From: Candidatus Pelagibacter sp. TMED239
GTDB taxonomy: Bacteria; Pseudomonadota; Alphaproteobacteria; Pelagibacterales; Pelagibacteraceae
Length of the DNA: 18,034 nt
NCBI GenBank assembly: GCA_002169475.2
Contig: NHKK02000037.1
Span: 1 to 18,034 of the forward strand
Direction of reading: 5' to 3'
Shown in pieces: positions 9,184 to 16,478 of the stretch. The translations under genes and the position numbers were made by a program. Within the stretch, counting starts at the first letter, position 1; every line of letters starts with the position of its first letter. Below the pieces are notes generated by a model. The model was given only the letters and a program-made list of their open reading frames with translations. It did not search any database and was not told the DNA's origin.

Positions 9184-9645
9184 TTAATTTAATTTTGAAA
9201 TTACAGATTGGTATATAAAATCTTCCTCTTTCAACATAATTTTATAATCTTTATTTTTTTTATGATTAAAATTCAATAGATGAAGAAATCCATGTATAAA
9301 AATTTTAATTAACTTATCCTTAAAAATTTTCAAATTTTGTGATCTTGGTTTATCAACAAAATTGTAACTTATTATTATATCTCCGATATAAGTTTTTTTT
9401 GAAATTTTATTCTTTTCATTAAACGGAAATGATAAAATATCTGTTGTTCTATTTTTATTTCTAAAATCTTTATTTAGTTTTTTAGTTTTTTTATTATTTG
9501 AGAGTAATAACGTAAGGCTCACTTGTTTATTTAAAAATTGATATTTTGAAGGAAATGATTTACAAATTTTCTTAAAAAATAATTCTTTTTTTTTTAATCT
9601 TTTAGACCAAGCCTTCTCATCAGAGAAGACATTAATATTAATCAT
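9184..9645 (-). CDS. ybeY: Endoribonuclease YbeY (rRNA maturation factor)
   Basis: YbeY is a zinc-dependent single-strand endoribonuclease involved in 16S rRNA 3'-end maturation and ribosome quality control. The 153-residue product has the RTTDILSFPF element (about residues 66-75) and the zinc site HGFLHLLNFNH, an HX3HX5H motif near residues 118-128. The usual family form is HGxLHLxGYDH, so the G, Y and D positions read N, F and N here while all three metal-binding histidines are kept. The start overlaps the end of phoH by 8 nt, which suggests coupling. phoH-ybeY-lnt is a widely conserved arrangement. A lysine-rich N-terminus is in keeping with the AT-rich genome. Confidence 0.93.
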   Translation of the reverse strand: MININVFSDEKAWSKRLKKKELFFKKICKSFPSKYQFLNKQVSLTLLLSNNKKTKKLNKDFRNKNRTTDILSFPFNEKNKISKKTYIGDIIISYNFVDKPRSQNLKIFKDKLIKIFIHGFLHLLNFNHKKNKDYKIMLKEEDFIYQSVISKLN

Positions 9646-10633
9646 TTTTTGAATAAGCTTTTACTATTTTTGATACTAATGGGTGTCTAACAACATCTAA
9701 ATGATCAAAATCAACAACTGCTATTTCATTTAAATGTCCTAAAAGCTCTTTAGCCCTGATCAAACCTGACATACTTTTATTAGGTAAATCTATTTGTGTT
9801 GGATCTCCATTAACTACTATCTTTGAATTTTCACCAATACGCGTTAAAAACATTTTAATTTGTGTATCAGTTGCATTTTGTGCTTCATCTAAAATAGCAA
9901 AGGAATTTTTTAATGTCCTGCCTCTCATAAATGCTAGCGGCGCGATTTCAATATCACCAATTTCAATCATCCTTTGAATTTTTTCAAAATCAAAAAGATC
10001 ATAAAGAGAGTCATATAATGGTCTTAAATAAGGATCTACTTTCTCTTTCATGTCACCAGGCAAAAAACCTAGACGTTCTCCTGCTTCAACTGCTGGTCGT
10101 GATAAGATTATTCTTTCAATTTTTTTTTCTAATAACATGGTCAGACCCACTGCTACTGCTAAAAAAGTTTTTCCTGTTCCAGCAGGACCAGCAGAGATAA
10201 TTATATCACTTTGTCTTAAAGCTCTTACATATTCTTTTTGTTTTTCTGATCTTGGAATTATAGATTTTTTTGGTGTCTTAATAATATCTGTTACATTATT
10301 ATTTTTTACTTTTTCATTAATCATAAAATTATCTACAGATGAAACTATATCTTTATTTTCTATACATCCATTATTAATAAATTGATTTGCTAAAAATTGT
10401 ATGGCATTTTTAACCAACTCATTGTTTTTGGTATTAGATTTAATTAATATTGAATTTCCTCTAGAATATAAATTTGATTGAGTAATTTTTTCCAGTTCTT
10501 TTAAATTTTTATTAAACTCTCCAACTACACCCATTAATAAATCGTTGTCATGAAAAATAACACTTAGAGAGTCATTATCTGAATAAACAAATTTTAATGA
10601 TGAATTAATATTTTTTTTTATAGAACTACTCAA
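9638..10633 (-). CDS. phoH: PhoH-family ATPase (YbeZ-like)
   Basis: PhoH/YbeZ proteins are P-loop ATPases related to the N-terminal half of superfamily 1 helicases and work with YbeY in RNA metabolism; the exact activity is not settled. The 331-residue product has a KH-like N-terminal region (1-110) and a C-terminal PhoH domain. Walker A is GPAGTGKT (149-156) and Walker B is AILDEAQN (about 246-253). ILSRPAVEAGERLGFLPGD and VVNGDPTQIDLP are strongly conserved family stretches. It begins three bases after miaB and overlaps ybeY by 8 nt, so the pair is very probably co-translated. Confidence 0.95.
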   Translation of the reverse strand: MSSSIKKNINSSLKFVYSDNDSLSVIFHDNDLLMGVVGEFNKNLKELEKITQSNLYSRGNSILIKSNTKNNELVKNAIQFLANQFINNGCIENKDIVSSVDNFMINEKVKNNNVTDIIKTPKKSIIPRSEKQKEYVRALRQSDIIISAGPAGTGKTFLAVAVGLTMLLEKKIERIILSRPAVEAGERLGFLPGDMKEKVDPYLRPLYDSLYDLFDFEKIQRMIEIGDIEIAPLAFMRGRTLKNSFAILDEAQNATDTQIKMFLTRIGENSKIVVNGDPTQIDLPNKSMSGLIRAKELLGHLNEIAVVDFDHLDVVRHPLVSKIVKAYSKND

Positions 10634-10636
10634 TTG

Positions 10637-11965
10637 TTAAGCTACCTTTTGATTTAAACTATTAGTTTTTTCTCCAAATAAAGTACTTCTGTTACTTTGT
10701 TCAATTTTAACTTTTGTTATTTTTCCAATATCATTCTTTTTACCATTAAATATAACTGATGTCATATATTCAGAGCGACCGAAAACTTGGGCTCTATCAT
10801 CAGTTAAATTCTCGACTAAAACATTTACATTTTTATTCTCTAAAGATTTATTCATTCTAATTTGATTTTCAAATAATAAATTTTGAACCTTTTCTAATCT
10901 CTCCATTGAAATTTTTTTTTCTATTAGTTCCAAATCTGCTGCCACTGTTCCTGGTCTCGGACTGAAAATAAATGAATACGAGTTAATAAATTTTATTCTT
11001 TTAATTAAATTTAATGTATCTTTAAAGTCTTTATCTTCCTCACCTGGATAACCAATAATAAAATCACTTGAAAATTCTATATTTGAATTTATTTCTTTTA
11101 GTTTATCGAATATTTTTAAATATTCATCCACAGTATGCTTTCTATTCATGAGCTTTAAAATTTTATTTGATCCACTTTGAACAGGCAAGTGAATCAGCGG
11201 CATCAATTTTTTTGTATGTTTATAGATATCAATAAGATCTTCAGTCATATCTTTTGGATGAGAAGTTGTGTATCTAACTCTTACTAATTCTGGAATTTTT
11301 TCAATTTCTAATATTAAATCTGACAATTTAAATTTTTCATTTTTATAAGCATTTACATTTTGACCTAATAAAATTATTTCTTTAGTTCCATTTTCAACCA
11401 AATATTTTGCCTCGTCTATGATTTGATTAAAAGGTCTTGAATATTCTGGACCTCTTGTATATGGCACTACACAAAAATGACAAAACTTATCACAACCCTC
11501 TTGAATAGTTAAATAAGAAGAAACTTTTCCAGACTCATTATTAATTTTACTTAAGTAATCAAACTTAGAAAATGGATCAAAATCAGTTTGTTCAATTTTT
11601 TTCTTTTTTTCAATGAAATTAAGAATCGTATCATTAATTTTATGATATGATTGAGGTCCAATTACTAAATCTATATATGGCTCTCGTCTTAACATTTCTT
11701 GATTTTCTGCCTGGGCAACGCATCCTGCAATAATAACTAACGGTTTTTTTTTTGACCTAAAAATTTTTTTTACTCTTCCAATTTCGTGATATACTTTTTC
11801 TTTAGCTTTATCTCTAATATGACAAGTGTTTAATAAATAACAATTAGCGTCCTCATAATTTTCTGTTTTATCATAACCAATTTTTTTTACTGTGTCGTAA
11901 ATACGATTTGAATCATATTCATTCATCTGACACCCAAAAGTTTTAATAAAAATTTTTTGATTCAT
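10637..11965 (-). CDS. miaB: tRNA-2-methylthio-N6-dimethylallyladenosine synthase MiaB
   Basis: MiaB is a radical-SAM methylthiotransferase that converts i6A37 to ms2i6A37 in tRNAs reading UNN codons. The 442-residue product carries the N-terminal UPF0004 domain with its three cluster cysteines C12 (FGCQMN), C48 (NTCHIRDKA) and C82 (AGCVAQAE). The radical-SAM triad CDKFCHFC follows (C158, C162, C165), and a C-terminal TRAM domain lies from about 375. Two [4Fe-4S] clusters are expected, which fits the nearby nfuA. SAM is supplied by MetK further down the same run. The ATG follows the stop of the fur-like gene without any gap (TAA then ATG). Confidence 0.97.
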   Translation of the reverse strand: MNQKIFIKTFGCQMNEYDSNRIYDTVKKIGYDKTENYEDANCYLLNTCHIRDKAKEKVYHEIGRVKKIFRSKKKPLVIIAGCVAQAENQEMLRREPYIDLVIGPQSYHKINDTILNFIEKKKKIEQTDFDPFSKFDYLSKINNESGKVSSYLTIQEGCDKFCHFCVVPYTRGPEYSRPFNQIIDEAKYLVENGTKEIILLGQNVNAYKNEKFKLSDLILEIEKIPELVRVRYTTSHPKDMTEDLIDIYKHTKKLMPLIHLPVQSGSNKILKLMNRKHTVDEYLKIFDKLKEINSNIEFSSDFIIGYPGEEDKDFKDTLNLIKRIKFINSYSFIFSPRPGTVAADLELIEKKISMERLEKVQNLLFENQIRMNKSLENKNVNVLVENLTDDRAQVFGRSEYMTSVIFNGKKNDIGKITKVKIEQSNRSTLFGEKTNSLNQKVA

Positions 11966-12397
11966 TTATTGAGATTTTTTCTTAACCCCATACAATTCTA
12001 ATTTATGATCAACCAATGTGTAACCATATTTTTCAGCAACTTTTTTCTGTAATTTTTCTATTTCATCATCAACGAATTCTATTATCTCTCCCGTCTTTAT
12101 ATCAATTAAATGATCGTGATGACTTTCAATCATTGCCTCGTATCTTGCTTTACCACCTTTGAAATCATGTTTTGTTAATATGCCAGCTTCCTCGAATAAT
12201 TTAACAGTTCTGTAAACTGTCGCTATGCTTATTTTTGGGTCAATTTTTGAAACACGATTATAAAGTTCATCTACATCAGGATGATCAGACACACCATATT
12301 CTATTTTGGACTCTGAAATAACTTTAGCTATTATTTTTCTTTGTTCAGTTAGTTTTACTCCTTTGGACAAACATTTTTGCTCTATTGTATCTGACAT
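11966..12397 (-). CDS. fur: Fur-family transcriptional regulator (Fur/Mur type)
   Basis: This is a metal-responsive winged-helix repressor. The 143-residue product has the DNA-binding wing-helix with ISIATVYRTVKLFEEAGIL (56-74), and the metal site residues H77, E87 and HHDH (93-96), plus H131 near the C-terminus. The structural CxxC pair that follows HHDHL in enterobacterial Fur is replaced by IDIKTGE, and the only cysteine is C9. Alphaproteobacterial Fur/Mur proteins commonly lack these cysteines, so this is a lineage trait rather than damage. Members of this group respond to iron or manganese; the sequence alone does not tell which. It is placed between tsaB (8 nt gap) and miaB (0 nt), as in many alphaproteobacteria. 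Irr-type regulators are an alternative, but the heme regulatory motif is not seen. Confidence 0.9.
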   Translation of the reverse strand: MSDTIEQKCLSKGVKLTEQRKIIAKVISESKIEYGVSDHPDVDELYNRVSKIDPKISIATVYRTVKLFEEAGILTKHDFKGGKARYEAMIESHHDHLIDIKTGEIIEFVDDEIEKLQKKVAEKYGYTLVDHKLELYGVKKKSQ

Positions 12398-12405
12398 ATT
12401 TAATT

Positions 12406-12792
12406 TTAACTTATATAAATAGGATTAATCAAATTTTTTTTAATTTTAAATTTGTCGCATAGAATGGGAATATTTTCATATTTTACCTCTTCAATACCTT
12501 TAAAATCTTGAAAACTGTAGCAATAATAATCAATTTTTTTTACTAAATGAATTGCTTTAATTGTTGATAGCGAGTTTCTAATTCCTGCAAAACTACCTGG
12601 ACCTCTATTCACGTATATTTCGGAAATATCATTTATTTTCATGTTTTTTGAAAGTAAAAATTCTTCAATCAATACTATCATTTTTTCAAAATTCATTTTT
12701 GTATTTTCATGTGTGATATAATGATTAATATCTTTAAAAATAATCATGAAAAAAATTTTATCCTTAGCAGCATCTATTATAAGTTTGTTCAT
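12406..12792 (-). CDS. tsaB: Short TsaB-like protein (t6A tRNA modification scaffold)
   Basis: TsaB partners TsaD and TsaE in making the universal t6A37 modification of ANN-decoding tRNAs; it is itself a catalytically inert ASKHA-fold protein. The N-terminus MNKLIIDAAKDK matches the family's first strand (usually I-D-T-A), and VNRGPGSFAGIRNSLSTIKAI (62-82) is the diagnostic G-R-G-P-G-S-F-T-G-[VI]-R motif. The product has only 128 residues against about 200-230 in most bacteria. The second lobe is largely gone, yet the end reads NPIYIS, resembling the P-[VI]-Y-[LI] motif near the C-terminus of full-length TsaB. Gene order (nfuA upstream, fur downstream) supports the call. rimI, usually between tsaB and fur, is absent. 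The first 47 nt overlap the divergently coded deacetylase. It could be a minimal functional TsaB or a decaying gene. Confidence 0.8.
   Translation of the reverse strand: MNKLIIDAAKDKIFFMIIFKDINHYITHENTKMNFEKMIVLIEEFLLSKNMKINDISEIYVNRGPGSFAGIRNSLSTIKAIHLVKKIDYYCYSFQDFKGIEEVKYENIPILCDKFKIKKNLINPIYIS
12717..12722 (+). promoter_or_regulatory. Candidate extended -10 promoter for the deacetylase gene, inside tsaB
   Basis: A perfect TATAAT preceded by TGA (12714-12716) forms an extended -10 element, TGnTATAAT. No good -35 box is seen at the right distance, which extended -10 promoters can do without. Transcription would start near 12729, about 17 nt before the deacetylase ATG. The element lies within the coding region of tsaB, antisense to it. 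Confidence 0.5.
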
Positions 12793-13801
12793 TTTACAAT
12801 TATTGATTTTAGTTAATTCTAATTCAGAAGAGAATAATAGTAAATACTATTCAAATGATAAAGGTATTTTGTCTTTAATGTATCATCGATTTAATGAAAA
12901 CAAATATCCCTCTACAAATATAAACATGGATGTTTTTCGTGATCAAATAGACATAATAAAAAAACTTAATTACAATTTTTATAATCCAAAATTTTTAATT
13001 GAGGAATTCGACAAACCAAAAGATAATAAAAAAATTTTAATCACTATAGATGATGGATTTAAATCTTTTTATAATGAAGCATGGCCTTACCTAAAAAAAA
13101 ATAAAATTCCATTCATTCTTTTTGTATCAACTGAACCTGTGGGGAAAAATGGATATATGAATTGGGATGAAATTAAAGAAATTGAAAACTCTGAATATGG
13201 GTATATTGGTCATCATTCACATACTCATGAATATTTAATCGATATGAATGAAACAGAATTTATTAATGATATAGAGACTTCAACAAAAATTTTTAAAGAT
13301 AAGCTTGGTTATTCTCCGTTAATTTTTTCATATCCTTTTGGAGAATATTCTCTTTATATGAAGCAATATATCAAAGATAATTTTAAAATTGCTTTTGGTC
13401 AACATTCAGGTGTAATCGATATAAATAAAGATAAATTTGAACTACCCAGATTTCCTATAAATGAAAAATACGGCGAATTAAAAAGATTTAAATCCTTAAT
13501 TAATTACAGTCCTTTAGAATATGAGTTTCTTAAACCTGAAGAAAAAAAATTAAGTGATAATGATAATCCTCCAAAATTAATTGTGCAATTTTTTGAAAAC
13601 CAAAAAAATATTAAAAATATAAATTGTTATTCTAATGATGGGGGTGATTGGAAAAAATCAGATTTGAAGTTTAGTGGTAGTACTATGACTATTATTTTTA
13701 AACAACCATTTATACCTAGAAGAGGAAGAATTAATTGTTCATTAAATGATAAAGGTAAATGGCGTTGGTTTGGTACTCAATTTACAATAAGACCAAACTA
13801 A
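12746..13801 (+). CDS. Exported polysaccharide deacetylase (CE4 / NodB-homology family)
   Basis: CE4 enzymes are metal-dependent deacetylases of N-acetylated sugars in peptidoglycan, chitin-like or exopolysaccharide substrates. The 351-residue product starts with a hydrophobic leader (KKILSLAASIISLFILQLL) that looks like a signal peptide or anchor, so the enzyme should act outside the inner membrane. Motif 1 is ITIDDG (D102, D103); motif 2 is HSHTH (H157, H161), giving the metal triad D103-H157-H161; FSYPFGEY (194-201) fits motif 3. LMYHRF near 44-49 resembles the PgaB/IcaB-like subgroup. A C-terminal region (about 275-351) holds two related blocks around C294 and C331. The only plus-strand gene, its start overlaps tsaB by 47 nt and its stop overlaps the glucosaminidase stop by 4 nt. 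The next in-frame Met is inside the conserved domain, so the early start is kept. Substrate is unknown. Confidence 0.88.
   Translation: MKKILSLAASIISLFILQLLILVNSNSEENNSKYYSNDKGILSLMYHRFNENKYPSTNINMDVFRDQIDIIKKLNYNFYNPKFLIEEFDKPKDNKKILITIDDGFKSFYNEAWPYLKKNKIPFILFVSTEPVGKNGYMNWDEIKEIENSEYGYIGHHSHTHEYLIDMNETEFINDIETSTKIFKDKLGYSPLIFSYPFGEYSLYMKQYIKDNFKIAFGQHSGVIDINKDKFELPRFPINEKYGELKRFKSLINYSPLEYEFLKPEEKKLSDNDNPPKLIVQFFENQKNIKNINCYSNDGGDWKKSDLKFSGSTMTIIFKQPFIPRRGRINCSLNDKGKWRWFGTQFTIRPN
12816..12844 (-). promoter_or_regulatory. Candidate promoter for tsaB, inside the deacetylase gene
   Basis: On the minus strand TTTACT (12839-12844) and TAGAAT (12816-12821) are separated by exactly 17 nt. The -10 has one mismatch and the -35 two mismatches to consensus. 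Initiation would be near 12809, about 17 nt before the tsaB ATG. It would drive the tsaB-fur-miaB-phoH-ybeY-lnt-metK run. It is judged only by eye in AT-rich DNA. Confidence 0.33.
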
Positions 13802-14874
13802 ATCAAACTTTCTAACTCAATACTTGATGGAAGTAATTTTGCATCATCAAAATCTTTCAAATTATTTTGGGTAATAATTTTTTTCAAAACTTCAACATAT
13901 TGATTACCAGTTTCAGCATAATTTTTCAAAAATTCGGATAAAACTAAACTGTCTAAAGATAATCCTTGATCCCTAAGTTCAGCTCTAGCTTTTCTAAAAT
14001 CTTTGTATGATTTATGGGTATTTAAATTTCTTTGATATGCTCTAACAGATGCTTGCAATACGTTAAATTTCATTACTTTATGACCCTCATCTTGATCTGC
14101 ATCTTTCGGTTTTAAACCTTCACCAGACCATGTCCACTGTCCAAATAACGCATTACCTTCTTGGGCAAATCGAGAAGTTCCCCAGCCAGTTTCTTTAGCA
14201 GCTTGAGCAAGTGCCAGTGAAACAGGAACTTCATCCATTCTTATTTTTAAAATTGATAAATCTTTAGAGGGAATGCCGTATTGTTTATATTTTTTTTCAA
14301 GCCATTTTTTTTCTAAATTACTGTTATTACTTTTATTAATTATACTAAAAAGTCTTTTCCTATCTATCTTAATATTATTATTTTCTTTTAAAATTAGTGG
14401 TAAGACAATTTGAATGAAAAATTCTTTTCTTTTTTTTGTATTTTCGATCATCTTAATTTCGTTAGGCAGTAATGTTAGAGCAACTGGTTTAACTAATTTT
14501 TTATTTCTCACATCGTCAAGAGTATAATTTGTATCTTCAAATAATTGTTTTATTGTTGATGCATCTAATCGAACAGTATCTGTCTCTAAATCATTAAGAC
14601 TAAAAATATCTACTAATAAATCTTTTTCATTCAAAACTTTATTTTCATCATACTTATTATTCCCACCATTATTTAATGTATAAGCCAATATTTTTTTCGA
14701 ATTATTTTGATATTCCAATTTTTGTTTGAAAGCAAAATTAATAAAAATAGGCATCGAGTAAAAAAAGAAAATTACCAATAAAGAACTTAGAAAAATTCTA
14801 GGGATAGACCCTAAGTTCCTTTGATCAAATATTTTTAATACATTAAGTTTATGATTATAGAATTTTTTTTTCAT
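13798..14874 (-). CDS. Membrane-anchored Bax-like glucosaminidase (GH73-type)
   Basis: Bax/FlgJ-like glucosaminidases cleave beta-1,4 bonds between GlcNAc and MurNAc in peptidoglycan. The 358-residue product has one N-terminal membrane helix (about residues 26-49, FLSSLLVIFFFYSMPIFINF), a variable periplasmic linker (50-210), then the catalytic domain. It includes VPVSLALAQAAKETGWGTSRF (216-236) with the expected catalytic Glu E228, NALFGQWTW (241-249), VLQASVRAYQRNLNTHKSY and LKNYAETGNQYVEVLKKII. This pattern matches E. coli Bax-family proteins. It lies 5 nt after nfuA, with AGG as a weak SD, and its stop codon overlaps the stop of the convergent deacetylase (CTAA). Two wall-active enzymes side by side suggest a joint role in peptidoglycan turnover, but this is inference. 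The name Bax is not related to the eukaryotic apoptosis protein. Confidence 0.87.
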   Translation of the reverse strand: MKKKFYNHKLNVLKIFDQRNLGSIPRIFLSSLLVIFFFYSMPIFINFAFKQKLEYQNNSKKILAYTLNNGGNNKYDENKVLNEKDLLVDIFSLNDLETDTVRLDASTIKQLFEDTNYTLDDVRNKKLVKPVALTLLPNEIKMIENTKKRKEFFIQIVLPLILKENNNIKIDRKRLFSIINKSNNSNLEKKWLEKKYKQYGIPSKDLSILKIRMDEVPVSLALAQAAKETGWGTSRFAQEGNALFGQWTWSGEGLKPKDADQDEGHKVMKFNVLQASVRAYQRNLNTHKSYKDFRKARAELRDQGLSLDSLVLSEFLKNYAETGNQYVEVLKKIITQNNLKDFDDAKLLPSSIELESLI

Positions 14875-14879
14875 TTTAC

Positions 14880-15419
14880 CTAAACTGCCTCAACTTCTTT
14901 AACCTCTGGAATATAATGACACAAAAGATTTTGCACACCTTGTTTAAGTGTCATTGTAGAACTTGGGCAGCCAGAACAGCTGCCTTGTAATTGAACTTTC
15001 ACAATGCCATTTTTAAACTCTCTAAATTTTATATCGCCACCATCTTTAGCTACTGCTGGTCTTATTTTTTGATCTAAAATTTTAACAATCCTTTTTTCAA
15101 TTTCTTTTAAATCTCCTTTTTCCTCATCTAAGCTCTTTTCAATTACGCATTCATTCCCATTCGCATAAAAATCGTTAATTAACGAAATTATAATATGTTT
15201 AATTTCATCCCAAGGAGTATCGTCATATTTATTGATAGATATAAAATCTTTGCCTAAGAAAATACCTTCTACTCCATTCACTGAAAGTAAATTTCTAATC
15301 AATTCACTGCTAGTATTATCTTTTTTAGTTATTTCAAATGAACCAGAATTAGAAACAGGCTTACCCGGTAAAAATTTAATTGAATTTGGATTTGGAGTAA
15401 TTTCAGTTTGCACAAACAT
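14880..15419 (-). CDS. nfuA: NifU/Nfu-type Fe-S cluster carrier
   Basis: Nfu proteins bind a [4Fe-4S] cluster and deliver it to client enzymes. The 179-residue product has the alphaproteobacterial and mitochondrial Nfu architecture. An Nfu N-terminal domain (MFVQTEITPNPNSIKFLPG at the start) is followed by a NifU C-terminal domain with IRPAVAKDGGDIKF (about 119-132) and the cluster motif GSCSGCPSSTMTLKQGV (C148, C151). It has no A-type carrier domain, unlike E. coli NfuA, so it resembles mitochondrial NFU1. It is located between trpS (54 nt upstream) and the Bax-like gene. In many alphaproteobacteria a nifU-like gene sits directly before tsaB; here two wall genes intervene. MiaB in the same window is a plausible client. 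Confidence 0.93.
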   Translation of the reverse strand: MFVQTEITPNPNSIKFLPGKPVSNSGSFEITKKDNTSSELIRNLLSVNGVEGIFLGKDFISINKYDDTPWDEIKHIIISLINDFYANGNECVIEKSLDEEKGDLKEIEKRIVKILDQKIRPAVAKDGGDIKFREFKNGIVKVQLQGSCSGCPSSTMTLKQGVQNLLCHYIPEVKEVEAV

Positions 15420-15473
15420 TATCTATATATAGTCAATATTTACAAAATTTAAACTTGATAATAAAAATTTTTT

Positions 15474-16475
15474 TTAAAAACCCATAATATCATGAATTTT
15501 TTTTATTTTTTCAGCAGATATAGTTTCAGCTCTTTTACAACCTTCCACAAGAATTTCATCAAGATAAATTTTTTCATTGAGCAGTTTTTTAATTTCAGAT
15601 GAAATAGGAGCAATTTTCTCTACTAATACCTCAGATAAATTTTCTTTAAACGCTGAAAAATTTTGTCCTGAAAATTTTTTCACAGTATTTTCTAAATTTA
15701 AACCAGTTAAACTCGAATAAATACCAATCAGATTTTTTGCTTCAGGTCTACTATTGAGCTCATCAACGGTTGATGGTAATGGTAAAGTGTCAGTTTTAGC
15801 TTTTTTAATTTTATTAATAATTTGATCTTTTTCGTCAGTTAAATTTATTCTACTTAAATCTGATAATTCTGATTTACTCATTTTTTTTGTACCATCTTTA
15901 AGACTCATAATTCTTGAAAACTCTTTTTGAATTAATGGCTCAGGTGATACAAAAAAGTTATCTACTTTGAAATCATTATTAAACTTTTGAGCAATATCTC
16001 TACATAATTCTAAATGTTGTTTTTGATCATCACCGACTGGCACATGTGTTGCATCATACAACAAAATGTCTGCAGCCATTAGTACTGGATAAGAATAAAG
16101 ACCAATACTAGCTTTCTCTTTCTCCTTTCCAGCCTTTTCTTTGAACTGTGTCATCCTATTTAGCCAACCCATTCTAGCAACGCAGCTAAGTATCCAAGCT
16201 GCTTCAGAATGAGCACTAACTTTTGATTGATTAAAAATTATACTTTTTTTTGGATCTATTCCACTTGCTAAAAATGTTGCAACTGTTTCTCGAATATTAT
16301 TTCTTAATTGCATTGGATCTTGAGCTACTGTAACTGCATGTAAATCAACAACACAAAAAACACATTCATTTTTATTATCATTATTTAATTCAACAAAATT
16401 TTTTATTGCACCTAAATAATTACCCAAATGTAAGTTGCCAGTTGGTTGTACTCCTGAGAAAATTTTTTTTTTCAT
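15474..16475 (-). CDS. trpS: Tryptophanyl-tRNA synthetase
   Basis: TrpS charges tRNA(Trp) and is a class Ic aminoacyl-tRNA synthetase of the Rossmann type, active as a dimer. The 333-residue product has normal length. The HIGH-like motif is GNLHLGNY (13-20, [13 protein letters not shown]) and the KMSKS loop is intact (198-202, within [10 protein letters not shown]). [30 protein letters not shown] (about 128-157) is the conserved tryptophan-binding stretch. The start is three bases after murJ, so both are likely on one transcript. Downstream of the stop lies a 54-nt AT-rich gap without a GC hairpin. Confidence 0.98.
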   Translation of the reverse strand: MKKKIFSGVQPTGNLHLGNYLGAIKNFVELNNDNKNECVFCVVDLHAVTVAQDPMQLRNNIRETVATFLASGIDPKKSIIFNQSKVSAHSEAAWILSCVARMGWLNRMTQFKEKAGKEKEKASIGLYSYPVLMAADILLYDATHVPVGDDQKQHLELCRDIAQKFNNDFKVDNFFVSPEPLIQKEFSRIMSLKDGTKKMSKSELSDLSRINLTDEKDQIINKIKKAKTDTLPLPSTVDELNSRPEAKNLIGIYSSLTGLNLENTVKKFSGQNFSAFKENLSEVLVEKIAPISSEIKKLLNEKIYLDEILVEGCKRAETISAEKIKKIHDIMGF

Positions 16476-16478
16476 AGA

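Noticed and set aside
9931..10385. Two overlapping plus-strand frames opposite phoH
   Set aside because: They lie antisense to the Walker A region of a well-conserved ATPase and overlap each other in different frames.
15420..15473. Promoter for nfuA based on TTGACT at 15431-15436
   Set aside because: The box is 11 nt from the ATG, and the position for a -10 box falls inside nfuA on GTGCAA, which is no match. A weak TATATA exists but without a convincing -35.
15455..15480. A/T palindrome (aaaattttttttaaaa) after trpS as a terminator
   Set aside because: It has no G-C pairs, and in AT-rich DNA such runs arise easily.
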